The notes under the pieces are model-generated. The model did not search any database, was not told the origin of the DNA, and was given only the letters and a program-made list of their open reading frames with translations. Shown here piece by piece: positions 31,886-39,521 of a stretch of DNA of 61,412 nucleotides. Made by a program: the position numbers and the translations under genes. Source of the DNA: an uncultured Clostridia bacterium (GTDB taxonomy: Bacteria > Bacillota > Clostridia > Oscillospirales > CAG-272); contig CANRFY010000003.1 of the NCBI GenBank assembly GCA_947630015.1, positions 1 to 61,412 of the forward strand. Reading direction: 5' to 3'. Each line of letters starts with the position of its first letter. Position 1 is the stretch's first letter.

Positions 31886-32262
31886 ATTTGTTCCGTCCTT
31901 TCCGCCGCGGCGTGCCGCAGCACATATTCGGCAGCCTCGCCGACGGTGAATCCGAGCGCCTCGGCGCGGCTTTTGAAATCGAGCGCCAGCGATAATAGCT
32001 CGCGCTGACGCGCGCCGTCGAGAGCGCCGCTTTCGTCGGTGACGAATTTGCCGCTCGTGCCGTGCGTGATCACGAGTCCCTCGCGTTCAAGCTCCGACAG
32101 CGCGCGCTGCATCGTGTTCGGATTGACTCGCGCGTCAGAGGCAAGCTCGCGAACGCTCGGGATGCGCGAGCCGGCGGCGAGCGCGCCACATATGATCGCG
32201 TGGCGAAGATCGGCGGCAAGCTGGAGATAGAGCGCCTCGGAACCGTCAATGTGCCAATCCAT
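31882..32262 (-). CDS. GntR-family regulator, YtrA subfamily
   Basis: A 126-residue repressor-type protein. The winged helix occupies about 10-75 (LYLQLAADLRHAIICGALAAGSRIPSVRELA, VNPNTMQRALSELEREGLV) and is followed by a short C-terminal helical segment of about 50 residues, the defining trait of the YtrA subfamily. It heads an operon of three overlapping genes (regulator, ATPase, permease). A near-palindromic site lies just downstream of its -10 box, fitting autorepression. AAAGGAG precedes the start. Confidence 0.9.
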   Translation of the reverse strand: MDWHIDGSEALYLQLAADLRHAIICGALAAGSRIPSVRELASDARVNPNTMQRALSELEREGLVITHGTSGKFVTDESGALDGARQRELLSLALDFKSRAEALGFTVGEAAEYVLRHAAAERTEQI

Positions 32263-32300
32263 GAACGTGTGACTCCTTTCGCGTTTGCACGTCGCAAACT

Positions 32301-32318
32301 GTACTACTTAACTAATAC
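32301..32318 (-). promoter_or_regulatory. Candidate operator of the GntR/YtrA-type regulator
   Basis: Minus-strand GTATTAGTTAAGTAGTAC is an imperfect 18-bp dyad (9-nt half-sites agree at 7 of 9 positions), with GTA/TAC ends as in known YtrA-type sites. It lies over the expected transcription start, where binding would block initiation. Confidence 0.55.
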
Positions 32319-32319
32319 A

Positions 32320-32348
32320 ATAATACAGCGTTACGAAGCGTTTGTCAA
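32320..32348 (-). promoter_or_regulatory. Promoter of the GntR-ABC operon
   Basis: Minus strand TTGACA (32348-32343), 17-bp spacer, TATTAT (32325-32320); -35 is consensus. It precedes the candidate operator. Confidence 0.8.
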
Positions 32349-32390
32349 GGGGAAAAATGAAATTTCTTCAAAAAAATCTGCGACGACGCG

Positions 32391-32876
32391 TCAGATAAAG
32401 TCCTCGATCACGTACAGCCGATTCTCGATGAGAATGAGATAGAGCGTGTCGTCGTCGTCCTTCTTCATTAAATAATAATATTCGTCGGGAAAGCGGAGGG
32501 CGAATTCCTCATCTACGGCTCCGTCCCCGTCCGCGCGCCGCGAGAGAACGTCAAAAACCGCATCCTCGAACGCGCCGTCGGAACCAAGCGAAAGCGAATA
32601 TTCGCCTTTGGCGAATATGTCGGCGGCGTCGGACGTGTCGTATACGTGATATCTGACGCCGTCGCCCTGGAATCCGCCGTCGGACGGCGCCGTGTATAGC
32701 GGCTTTACGTCCGCGGAAAGCCTGAATCCCCAGTTCGCCTCGTATGCGAGGTTCTGATCCCACATTTCAAACGAGCTTGAGATCGACGGCAGCGCAATCA
32801 CAACGGCAGCGGCGGCCGCCATAGCGATGATGAGCAGCGCGATATCGATCACGATGATCTTGATCTTTTTTGACAT
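32391..32876 (-). CDS. Single-pass membrane protein of unknown function
   Basis: I do not recognise this 161-residue protein. It has a basic start (MSKKIKII), one transmembrane helix (about 8-32, rich in Ala/Ile) and an acidic extracytoplasmic domain of about 125 residues with many Tyr and Asp. The C-terminal strand pair DDDDTLYLILIENRLYVIEDF looks beta-rich. It has its own consensus promoter, and ends about 40 nt upstream of the promoter of the GntR operon on the same strand, so it is probably independent. It lies inside the segment bounded by the inverted repeat pair. Confidence 0.6.
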   Translation of the reverse strand: MSKKIKIIVIDIALLIIAMAAAAAVVIALPSISSSFEMWDQNLAYEANWGFRLSADVKPLYTAPSDGGFQGDGVRYHVYDTSDAADIFAKGEYSLSLGSDGAFEDAVFDVLSRRADGDGAVDEEFALRFPDEYYYLMKKDDDDTLYLILIENRLYVIEDFI

Positions 32877-32921
32877 GATAAAATCTCACTTTTATAAAAT
32901 ATTCTTTGTGTTACAAGATAT

Positions 32922-32950
32922 ATTTTACGAGAATCGATAAATTTTGTCAA
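32922..32950 (-). promoter_or_regulatory. Promoter of the single-pass membrane protein gene
   Basis: Minus strand TTGACA (32950-32945), 17-bp spacer, TAAAAT (32927-32922); about 45 nt before the start codon. Confidence 0.75.
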
Positions 32951-32961
32951 TACGTTCCGAC

Positions 32962-32995
32962 GGAAAAAATAAGCTTCCCGCCAAAGACGGGAAGC
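32962..32995 (-). terminator. Terminator for minus-strand transcripts arriving from the GNAT gene
   Basis: On the minus strand GCTTCCCG-(7 nt)-CGGGAAGC is followed by TTATTTTTT. It lies about 240 nt after the GNAT stop, with a repeat copy in between. Confidence 0.75.
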
Positions 32996-33039
32996 GCAGT
33001 TTGTTGATCGGCGTTTACATTGTGCGTTCGGATTGCTGT

Positions 33040-33222
33040 GCAGCCGCACAAACGCGCGATGCAGAGGCGAAAACAGTTGCCCCATAACCCTTGTAATAAA
33101 AATTCTTGAAGATTCTTAAGGGGAGGCAGATGCGGAGCATCTGCTAACTTTCCGCTTGCGGAAAGTTCGACTTTATACAAAAGTCCCCCTTAAGTCAGGG
33201 TTCGGGGTGAAACCCCGAATAT
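33040..33222. repeat. Dispersed hairpin repeat, long copy 8 (right member of an inverted pair)
   Basis: In opposite orientation to the copy at 30105-30240. The outer segments are near-identical (about 30 nt on each side of the core, then GTTAT.GGGCAACTGT and CTGCATCGCGCGTTTGTGCG), but the core is replaced. Instead of one 32-nt palindrome there are two hairpins, GCAGATGC-GGA-GCATCTGC and AACTTTCCGC-TT-GCGGAAAGTT. It follows the GNAT stop by about 10 nt. Confidence 0.82.
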
Positions 33223-33231
33223 AATAAAATA

Positions 33232-33729
33232 CTACATATGCGCGCAGTCATGCTCGAAGCGTTCCTCGCGGATATCCTTTTCGAGGACGACGCGCTGCGG
33301 CGAAAGACCCATCCGGCGGTAAAACGCGAGCGCGTCCTCGTTGAAGCTCCAGACGCACAGATCGAGGCGCAGAGCGCCGCGTTCGCGCGCCTCGCGCTCG
33401 ACGATGCGGTACATCATCGTGCCGATGCGCTGCCGCCGCGCGGCGGGGACGACGTAGATGTCGTGCATATAGGCGAAAAGCTCGCGCGATATAAACGCGC
33501 TTTTTTGCAGTTCGACAAAGCAGAAGCCGACGGGAGTCCCGCCGTCCTCGGCGATAATGCAGATCCAGTCGGAGGATACGCCGCGTCGGCAGAATTCCTC
33601 GCGCGAATACGGATGCTCGACGGGCTTATACATATCGGGACGCGCCGCGGCGTGCATTGTGTGAAGCTCGCGCATCATGGCGTCGACGCTGTCGTAATCG
33701 CCCTCGGTCATTTTTCGGAATATAAGCAT
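33232..33729 (-). CDS. GNAT-family N-acetyltransferase
   Basis: A 165-residue acetyl-CoA-dependent acetyltransferase. The GNAT fold is recognisable: LIFRKMTEGDYDSVDAMM (strand 1 and helix 1), IIAEDGGTPVGFCFVELQ (strands 2-4), the acetyl-CoA pyrophosphate loop VVPAARRQRIGTMMYRIVE (about 92-110), and the SFNEDALAFYRRMGLSPQRVVLEKDI end (about 127-152). The substrate is not predictable; small-molecule or protein N-termini are possible. AAGGAG precedes the ATG. It is divergent from lnt. Confidence 0.88.
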   Translation of the reverse strand: MLIFRKMTEGDYDSVDAMMRELHTMHAAARPDMYKPVEHPYSREEFCRRGVSSDWICIIAEDGGTPVGFCFVELQKSAFISRELFAYMHDIYVVPAARRQRIGTMMYRIVEREARERGALRLDLCVWSFNEDALAFYRRMGLSPQRVVLEKDIREERFEHDCAHM

Positions 33730-33850
33730 TTGTTTCGCTCCTTACGATGTCGTTATTTTATCAACAATATGATATCACGCCGCGCGCGGCGTGTCAACGA
33801 CGCGAACGGCGAAACGACAAAACGATGCAAAATTCGATCCGCTCAGCCCC

Positions 33851-33879
33851 TTTACAACGGCGGCCGCGCGGTGTATAAT
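33851..33879 (+). promoter_or_regulatory. Promoter of lnt
   Basis: TTTACA (33851-33856), 17-bp GC-rich spacer, TATAAT (33874-33879), about 35 nt upstream of the start. Confidence 0.8.
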
Positions 33880-33913
33880 GGCGGTGGGAACTGATAACGG
33901 GGGTGAGCGAATA

Positions 33914-35551
33914 ATGAAGCGTAAGCTGTTGGATGCGGCGCTCGTTCTGGCGTCGGCGGCGGCGACGGGACTGTGCGTCTCGTTTTATCTGCCGCCTGCG
34001 GCGGAGCTTTTCTCTCTTTGCCCGTTTTTGTTCGTGCTGATGCGCCGCGCAAGGGAGATGAAGCTGCGGGACGCGCTGCGGGTCGGGATAATGTATTTTT
34101 ACGCGTATTATCTCGTCGTTTGGCATTGGTTTTTGCTGATGTATCCGCTCGATTTCACCGGATTGCCGCGCTCGGGCGCGCTCGCCGCAGTCCTCGCCGC
34201 ATGGCTCGGACTGCCGCTGTTCCAGGCCGTGTTCGCGATGTGGCAGATACCGCTGTTCGCGCTGGCGGCGCGTTCGCGCGCATTTTATAAGGAAAACGGC
34301 GCGCCGAGACTGTCGGCGCCGCTGCTGTACGCGGCGATGTACGCGTTCTTTGAATGGATTCAGACGATAGGATGGGCCGGCGTGCCGTGGGGAAGACTCG
34401 CGATAGGGCAGGCGTCCGTCCCGACGATGATAGGTGGCGCGTCGCTGTTCGGATCGTATTTCATCTCGTTTATGATCGTTTTGGCGAACGGATATTTCGC
34501 GCTTGCAATATTGAACGCGCGGCGCGGCCGCGCCGCATCGTCAGCGCTACCGCTAACGGCGGCAGGCGTTGTGATCGCGTCGACGCTTTTGTGCGGCGCG
34601 CTGTGCGTGAACGCCGCCGACGCGGCGGCGTCGGGACGCACCGTGAAGATCGCGGTGCTTCAGGGCAACGTGTCCTCGACCGACAAATGGAGCGACGGGA
34701 GCTACGACAATCTTCATAATATATATGAAGGACTCGCGGCGCGCGCATCGTGGGACGGCGCGGAGCTTGTCGTCGTGCCGGAAACAGCGATCCCCGTCAC
34801 CGTAAACGAAAGCGCGGAGGCGATGGAGGATTGGGAATCGATCGCGAACGATTACGGCGTCGTCGTGATCGCGACCGGATATTGGCGGCGCGGCAGCGTA
34901 TACAATAACGCCGTGTTCGGCGTCGATCCCGATACGGGAATCGACGAGGGCAGCGTCTACGCCAAACGGCACCTCGTGCCGTTCGGCGAATTTGTGCCGT
35001 TTGAGGAAGTGTTCAGCGTGCTGATCCCGCCGCTCGCGGAACTCGATATGTTCGGCAGCAATGTGACGGTCGGCGACAAATACGGAGCCGTCGAAACGAG
35101 ATTCGGCACGGTCGGGCCGATGGTGTGCTTCGACTCGATTTATGAGACGTCGGGGATCGGAGCCGTCGCCTCCGGCGCGGAAATACTGACCGTGTCGACA
35201 AACGACTCGTGGTTCGACGGCAGCGCCGCGATATATCAGCATACGGCGCAGGCCGTCCTGCGCGCGGTCGAATGCGGCCGATATGTGCTGCGCGCCGGAA
35301 ATACGGGATATTCGTGCGTGATCGCCCCGACGGGGCGCATAACGGCGTCTGTCCCCGTCGAGGAGCGCGGATACGCAATAGTCGAGGCGGAGATGCGATC
35401 GACGCGGACGCTGTATTCGGTAATCGGAAACGCGTTCGTGTATGCGTGCGGTGCGGCGTCGTTCGCATCATGCGCGGCGGGCGCGGCGGATATATATATT
35501 AATAGAAGGAAACGGCGCGCGGATGCGCCGCCGTCCGGCGGCGTCGATTGA
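33914..35551 (+). CDS. lnt: Apolipoprotein N-acyltransferase (Lnt)
   Basis: The start at 33914 follows GGGGGTGAGCG. The 545-residue protein has a membrane domain of about eight helices (residues 5-240) and a nitrilase-like periplasm-side domain (about 245-500). It ends with one more helix. The catalytic triad of the family is intact: Glu290 (VVVPETAIP), Lys351 (YAKRHLVPFGE) and Cys405 (MVCFDSIYE). Lnt adds the third acyl chain to the N-terminal Cys of lipoproteins. It is standard in Proteobacteria and Actinobacteria and less usual in Firmicutes. The window encodes at least two lipoproteins that could be substrates. It stands alone, with a consensus promoter and a terminator. Confidence 0.9.
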   Translation: MKRKLLDAALVLASAAATGLCVSFYLPPAAELFSLCPFLFVLMRRAREMKLRDALRVGIMYFYAYYLVVWHWFLLMYPLDFTGLPRSGALAAVLAAWLGLPLFQAVFAMWQIPLFALAARSRAFYKENGAPRLSAPLLYAAMYAFFEWIQTIGWAGVPWGRLAIGQASVPTMIGGASLFGSYFISFMIVLANGYFALAILNARRGRAASSALPLTAAGVVIASTLLCGALCVNAADAAASGRTVKIAVLQGNVSSTDKWSDGSYDNLHNIYEGLAARASWDGAELVVVPETAIPVTVNESAEAMEDWESIANDYGVVVIATGYWRRGSVYNNAVFGVDPDTGIDEGSVYAKRHLVPFGEFVPFEEVFSVLIPPLAELDMFGSNVTVGDKYGAVETRFGTVGPMVCFDSIYETSGIGAVASGAEILTVSTNDSWFDGSAAIYQHTAQAVLRAVECGRYVLRAGNTGYSCVIAPTGRITASVPVEERGYAIVEAEMRSTRTLYSVIGNAFVYACGAASFASCAAGAADIYINRRKRRADAPPSGGVD

Positions 35552-35649
35552 GGCGTAAATTGTTAAATGTGCAATATGCACAAATAGCGCGGCAAAATAT
35601 CGCGAAAATTTCTACGTCTGAAATTCGCAAATATTTCAAATTATTCTTT

Positions 35650-35677
35650 AAAAGGGCTTGTTACAGCCCTTTTTTTG
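35650..35677 (+). terminator. Terminator after lnt
   Basis: AAAAGGGCT-TGTTAC-AGCCCTTTT followed by more T. Its loop contains the -35 box of the next promoter. Confidence 0.82.
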
Positions 35678-35686
35678 TAGTATAAT
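35658..35686 (+). promoter_or_regulatory. Promoter of the S10-spc-alpha supercluster
   Basis: TTGTTA (35658-35663), 17-bp spacer, TATAAT (35681-35686). The -35 box lies in the loop of the lnt terminator. A leader of about 255 nt would follow. Confidence 0.65.
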
Positions 35687-35693
35687 TGTCAAG

Positions 35694-35950
35694 CTTGGTG
35701 TGCGATGAGGCGGAAGGTGGCCGCAAAACGGCGCAAAACGCGCCCTTTGTGGGGAATTTCCGCGGAGTATGTCCGACCTGTGAGTCGGGCGGAGCCTGAT
35801 GCAGTATCGGCTCTGTATCGCAAATCCGAAATGAGCATCGGTATCGGAACTGTGTCGCCGTGCCGGCGCGAAATTTTTGGACGGCAATGATACGCTCGGA
35901 GCCGTGTGCAGCATCGCCCCCGGTAAAATTTTTATAGGAGGAAGCAAAAA
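35694..35950 (+). promoter_or_regulatory. Structured leader of the S10 operon
   Basis: A GC-rich 255-nt untranslated region without a protein gene. Visible pairings: CCGAC/GTCGG near 35773-35788; a long-range stem GATGC..CGGCTC (35798-35813) against GAGCCG..GCATC (35899-35915); CGCCG/CGGCG inside it. The long-range stem ends about 20 nt before the rpsJ Shine-Dalgarno, a position suited to control of translation. Other bacteria repress this operon through L4 binding to the leader; whether this RNA is an L4 target is unknown. Confidence 0.5.
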
Positions 35951-36262
35951 GTGGCAGCAAACGAAAAGATCAACGTTCGTATAAAGGGTTACGATCACAC
36001 GCTTGTGGACGCGGCGGCGGTCAAGGTCGTCGAGGCGGCAAAGGCGAACGGCGCAGAAGTCTCCGGACCGATCCCGCTCCCGACCGAAAAGCAGGTCGTC
36101 ACGATCCTTCGCGCAGTCCATAAAGACAAGGACAGCCGCGAGCAGTTTGAGCAGAGAACTCACAAGAGACTTATCGTTATCTCTAAGCCGTCACCCAAGG
36201 CGATCGAGGCGCTGATGAAGGTCGAACTCCCCGCGGGCGTAGACATCGACGTCAAGTATTGA
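35951..36262 (+). CDS. rpsJ: 30S ribosomal protein S10
   Basis: A 103-residue head protein (NusE), also part of the antitermination complex. The start is GTG, 9 nt after AGGAGG. Conserved IRIKGYDH-like strand, [35 protein letters not shown], and the [13 protein letters not shown] end. First gene of the supercluster. A 153-nt gap separates it from rplC, unusually long for this operon. Confidence 0.98.
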   Translation: MAANEKINVRIKGYDHTLVDAAAVKVVEAAKANGAEVSGPIPLPTEKQVVTILRAVHKDKDSREQFEQRTHKRLIVISKPSPKAIEALMKVELPAGVDIDVKY

Positions 36263-36415
36263 TCGCAAAGCCACCGGTCCGAACGACGGCGCGCAAATCT
36301 CTTCATTAAATAAGCGCGTGCGGTTCGCGATTAGGTCATGTCAGCGCTTGCGGGGCGGCGTCCGCGTACTACCAAAGCGTTGACCAATAGCCGAATCATC
36401 AAGGAGGAAAAAAGC

Positions 36416-37048
36416 ATGAAGAAGGCCATTATAGGCAAAAAGCTCGGAATGACCCAGATCTTCGACGAGAACGGGAACATGATCCCCGTGACCGTCATCG
36501 AAGCCGGTCCCTGCCCGGTCGTCCAGAAGAAGACGGTCGAGACAGACGGCTACGACGCGCTCCAGCTCGGCTTTGAGGACAAAAAGGACTCGAAGCTCAC
36601 AAAGCCGGAGGCGGGTCATTTCAAAAAGACGAGCGTCGGCGGCAAGCGTCATTTAAAGGAATTCCGTCTTGCCGACTGCAGCGCGTATGAAGCAGGATCA
36701 GTGATCTCCGCCGATACCTTCGCCGCAGGCGAAAAGGTCGATGTTACGGGCATCACAAAGGGCCGCGGCTTCACGGGCGCAGTCAAAAGATGGGGCAACG
36801 CGACGCTCCGCATGACTCACGGCACGGGTCCGATCCACAGAGAGGTCGGTTCCATGGGCGCTAACTCGACGCCGTCGAGAGTATTCAAAAACAAGAAGAT
36901 GGCTGGCCAGTACGGTAACGAACAGGTTACGGTTCAGAACCTCGCCGTCGTCAAGGTTGACGCGGAAAAGAATCTCATCGCCGTCAAGGGCGCCGTTCCC
37001 GGTGCAAAGGGCGGGATCGTGTTCATCCGCGACAGCGTAAAAGCGTAA
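36416..37048 (+). CDS. rplC: 50S ribosomal protein L3
   Basis: A 210-residue protein from the ATG at 36416 (AGGAGG, 8 nt upstream); an in-frame ATG at 36338 lies in the untranslated gap. Starts MKKAIIGKKLGMTQIFDENG. The central loop with FTGAVKRWGN and THGTGPIHREVGSMG reaches the peptidyl-transferase centre. The GPIHR glutamine methylated in E. coli is not obviously retained at the same place. Early 23S assembly protein. Confidence 0.97.
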   Translation: MKKAIIGKKLGMTQIFDENGNMIPVTVIEAGPCPVVQKKTVETDGYDALQLGFEDKKDSKLTKPEAGHFKKTSVGGKRHLKEFRLADCSAYEAGSVISADTFAAGEKVDVTGITKGRGFTGAVKRWGNATLRMTHGTGPIHREVGSMGANSTPSRVFKNKKMAGQYGNEQVTVQNLAVVKVDAEKNLIAVKGAVPGAKGGIVFIRDSVKA

Positions 37049-37063
37049 GAGGAGGAACAAAAA

Positions 37064-37687
37064 ATGCCAAACCTTAAAGTAGTTGACATGGCAGGCAAGG
37101 AAGTCGGATCGATCGAGCTTTCCGACAGCGTCTTTGCGGCCGACGTAAACGGCGCCGTCCTCCACGCGGCAGTAAGAGCATATCTGCTCAATCAGAGACA
37201 GGGAACGCAGTCCACGCTGACGAGAACTGAAGTCAGCGGCGGCGGCAAGAAGCCTTGGAGACAGAAGGGCACGGGTCGTGCAAGACAGGGATCGCGCAGA
37301 GCGCCCCAGTTCGTACACGGCGGCGTCGCACTCGGCCCCAAGCCCCGTTCGTATCGCGTATCGATGAATAAGAAGACGCGCCGTGCGGCGCTTCTCGGCG
37401 CGATGTCGTCCAAGGTCGCCGACGGCGACATGATCGTGATCGACAAGATCGCGGCGGAAGAATTCAAGACTAAGGCGATGATCAATATGCTGACGGCGGT
37501 CGGCGCCAAGAAAAAGGCGCTGATAGTTCTCGACGGCGTAGACGAAAAGGTCATCAAGTCCTGCGCGAATATCCCCGGCGTCAAGACGACGCAGTACAAT
37601 TCGATCAACGTCTACGACATTCTCAACTGCGACTCCTTCATCGTGGCGCGCGGCGCGGTAGAAAAAATCGAGGAGGTCTACGCATAA
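37064..37687 (+). CDS. rplD: 50S ribosomal protein L4
   Basis: A 207-residue protein. The extended loop GGGKKPWRQKGTGRARQGSRRAPQF (about 45-70) lines the exit tunnel, where macrolide-resistance changes occur; it appears wild-type. In other bacteria L4 also represses this operon. Shares its last stop base with the rplW start (TAATG). Confidence 0.98.
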   Translation: MPNLKVVDMAGKEVGSIELSDSVFAADVNGAVLHAAVRAYLLNQRQGTQSTLTRTEVSGGGKKPWRQKGTGRARQGSRRAPQFVHGGVALGPKPRSYRVSMNKKTRRAALLGAMSSKVADGDMIVIDKIAAEEFKTKAMINMLTAVGAKKKALIVLDGVDEKVIKSCANIPGVKTTQYNSINVYDILNCDSFIVARGAVEKIEEVYA

Positions 37688-37980
37688 TGAAATTTGCAGA
37701 AGACGTCATTCTCGCTCCGATCATCACAGAGGCGAGCATGGGCAGACTTGCCGATAAGAAGTATACGTTCCGCGTCGCGACAGGCTCGACGAAGCCCGAA
37801 ATCGCGCACGCAGTCGAGAAGCTCTTCGGCGTAAAGGTGTCTGCCGTCAACACGATCAACATGAAGAGGAAACCGAAGCGGCTCCGCATGAGCCAGGGCT
37901 ACACGTCCGAATGGAAAAAGGCAGTAGTCACGCTTACGGCCGATTCCAAGCCGATCGAATTCTTCGAGGGTATGTATTGA
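37687..37980 (+). CDS. rplW: 50S ribosomal protein L23
   Basis: A 97-residue tunnel-exit protein, docking site for trigger factor and SRP. Opens EDVILAPIITEASMGRL, with the flexible loop NMKRKPKRLRMSQGYTSEWKKA. Translation is coupled to rplD by a 1-nt overlap. Confidence 0.97.
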   Translation: MKFAEDVILAPIITEASMGRLADKKYTFRVATGSTKPEIAHAVEKLFGVKVSAVNTINMKRKPKRLRMSQGYTSEWKKAVVTLTADSKPIEFFEGMY

Positions 37981-37998
37981 TAACGGGAGGAAACAAAA

Positions 37999-38829
37999 AT
38001 GGCTACAATTAAATATAAACCTACAACTCCCGGCAGACGCGGCATGACGGTCGCATCCTTTGAGGAGGTCACAAAGTACACCCCCGAAAAGAGCCTCATC
38101 GTCATCAAGAAGAAGCACGCCGGCAGAAACAACAACGGCAAGATCACGGTTCGTCACCACGGCGGCGGAAACAAGGTCAAGTACAGAATCGTCGATTTCA
38201 AGCGTCAGAACGGCGGCGCGGCTACGGTCGTCGGCGTCGAATACGACCCGAACAGAAGCGCTTATATCGCGCTCTTACAGTATGAGGACGGAACGAAGAG
38301 CTACATCATCGCTCCTGTCGGAATCAAGCCCGGCGACGTGCTTTACTCCGGCGAGAAGATCGATATCAAGCCCGGCAATACGCTTCCGATCTCCGACATC
38401 CCCGTCGGCACGATAATCCACAACATCGAGCTTTACCCCGGCAAGGGCGCGCAGCTCGTCCGCACCGCGGGCGCGCAGGCACAGCTCATGGCTAAGGAAA
38501 ACGGCACGGCTCAGGTTCGTCTGCCCTCCGGCGAGGTTCGCCGCGTCCGCCTTGACTGCAAGGCGACGATCGGTCAGGTCTCGAACATCGAGCATGATAC
38601 CGTCAAGCTCGGCAAAGCGGGACGCAAACGCCACATGGGCGTGCGCCCGACCGTTCGCGGTTCCGTCATGAACCCGTGCGATCACCCGCACGGCGGCGGC
38701 GAGGGCAAATCGCCCGTCGGACATCCCGGCCCGCTTACTCCTTGGGGCAAGCCGGCTCTCGGATATAAGACGAGAAAGAAGAACGCCCGCACCGAGAAGA
38801 ACATCGTGAGACACAGAAACGGTAAGTAA
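37999..38829 (+). CDS. rplB: 50S ribosomal protein L2
   Basis: A 276-residue core 23S rRNA-binding protein needed for subunit joining and peptidyl transfer. Intact RNA-binding SH3-like domains ([19 protein letters not shown]) and the C-terminal loop [19 protein letters not shown] with the conserved histidine near the catalytic centre. GGGAGG 8 nt upstream. Confidence 0.98.
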   Translation: MATIKYKPTTPGRRGMTVASFEEVTKYTPEKSLIVIKKKHAGRNNNGKITVRHHGGGNKVKYRIVDFKRQNGGAATVVGVEYDPNRSAYIALLQYEDGTKSYIIAPVGIKPGDVLYSGEKIDIKPGNTLPISDIPVGTIIHNIELYPGKGAQLVRTAGAQAQLMAKENGTAQVRLPSGEVRRVRLDCKATIGQVSNIEHDTVKLGKAGRKRHMGVRPTVRGSVMNPCDHPHGGGEGKSPVGHPGPLTPWGKPALGYKTRKKNARTEKNIVRHRNGK

Positions 38830-38843
38830 GGAGGACCTGAAAA

Positions 38844-39125
38844 ATGAGCAGAAGCTTAAAGAAAGCGCCGTTCGTTGAGGAAAAGCTCTACGCGAGAATA
38901 TGCGCTATGAACGAAAAGGGCGAGAAAAAGGTTCTCAAGACCTGGAGCCGTTCGTCTACGATATTCCCCGAGTTCGTCGGACACACGATCGCGGTCCACG
39001 ACGGCAAAAAGCACGTACCCGTGTACGTAACCGAGGATATGGTCGGCCACAAGCTCGGCGAGTTCGCTCCTACACGTACCTTTAAGGGCCACGCCGGCTC
39101 GAAGACATCGAACAACGGCAAGTGA
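38844..39125 (+). CDS. rpsS: 30S ribosomal protein S19
   Basis: A 93-residue head protein contacting the A-site finger. Conserved [15 protein letters not shown] start, [31 protein letters not shown] core and [14 protein letters not shown] end. AAGGAGG upstream; 14 nt after rplB. Confidence 0.98.
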   Translation: MSRSLKKAPFVEEKLYARICAMNEKGEKKVLKTWSRSSTIFPEFVGHTIAVHDGKKHVPVYVTEDMVGHKLGEFAPTRTFKGHAGSKTSNNGK

Positions 39126-39170
39126 TCCGGACATTAAATCGACAGAATTAACGGAGGTCATAACCTACAC

Positions 39171-39506
39171 ATGGAAGCTGTTGCATATTTGAAATATGTG
39201 CGCGTTTCGCCCTCTAAGGTAACAGGTGTACTCGATATGATACGCGGTAAGGACGTGGATGTCGCCATGGGTATTCTCAAGAATACGCCGAAGGCCGTCT
39301 GCGAGGATCTTATCAAGCTGCTCAAGAGCGCAAAGGCGAACGCGGAAAATAATTTTGAGATGGACGGCGGCAATCTCTTTGTTTCCGAGTGCTACGTATG
39401 CCCGGGCCCGTCGATGAGACGCATGAGTCCGAGAGCAAAGGGAAGCGGAGACATCATCAAGAAGAGAATGTGCCATATCACGCTCAAAGTGAAAGAGAAA
39501 GAATAA
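39171..39506 (+). CDS. rplV: 50S ribosomal protein L22
   Basis: A 111-residue protein whose beta-hairpin (CYVCPGPSMRRMSPRAKGSGDIIKKRMCHI) lines the exit tunnel. The hairpin has normal length, with no macrolide-resistance indel apparent. CGGAGG lies about 12 nt from the ATG, slightly long spacing. Confidence 0.97.
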   Translation: MEAVAYLKYVRVSPSKVTGVLDMIRGKDVDVAMGILKNTPKAVCEDLIKLLKSAKANAENNFEMDGGNLFVSECYVCPGPSMRRMSPRAKGSGDIIKKRMCHITLKVKEKE

Positions 39507-39521
39507 GGAGGAAATGTAACA

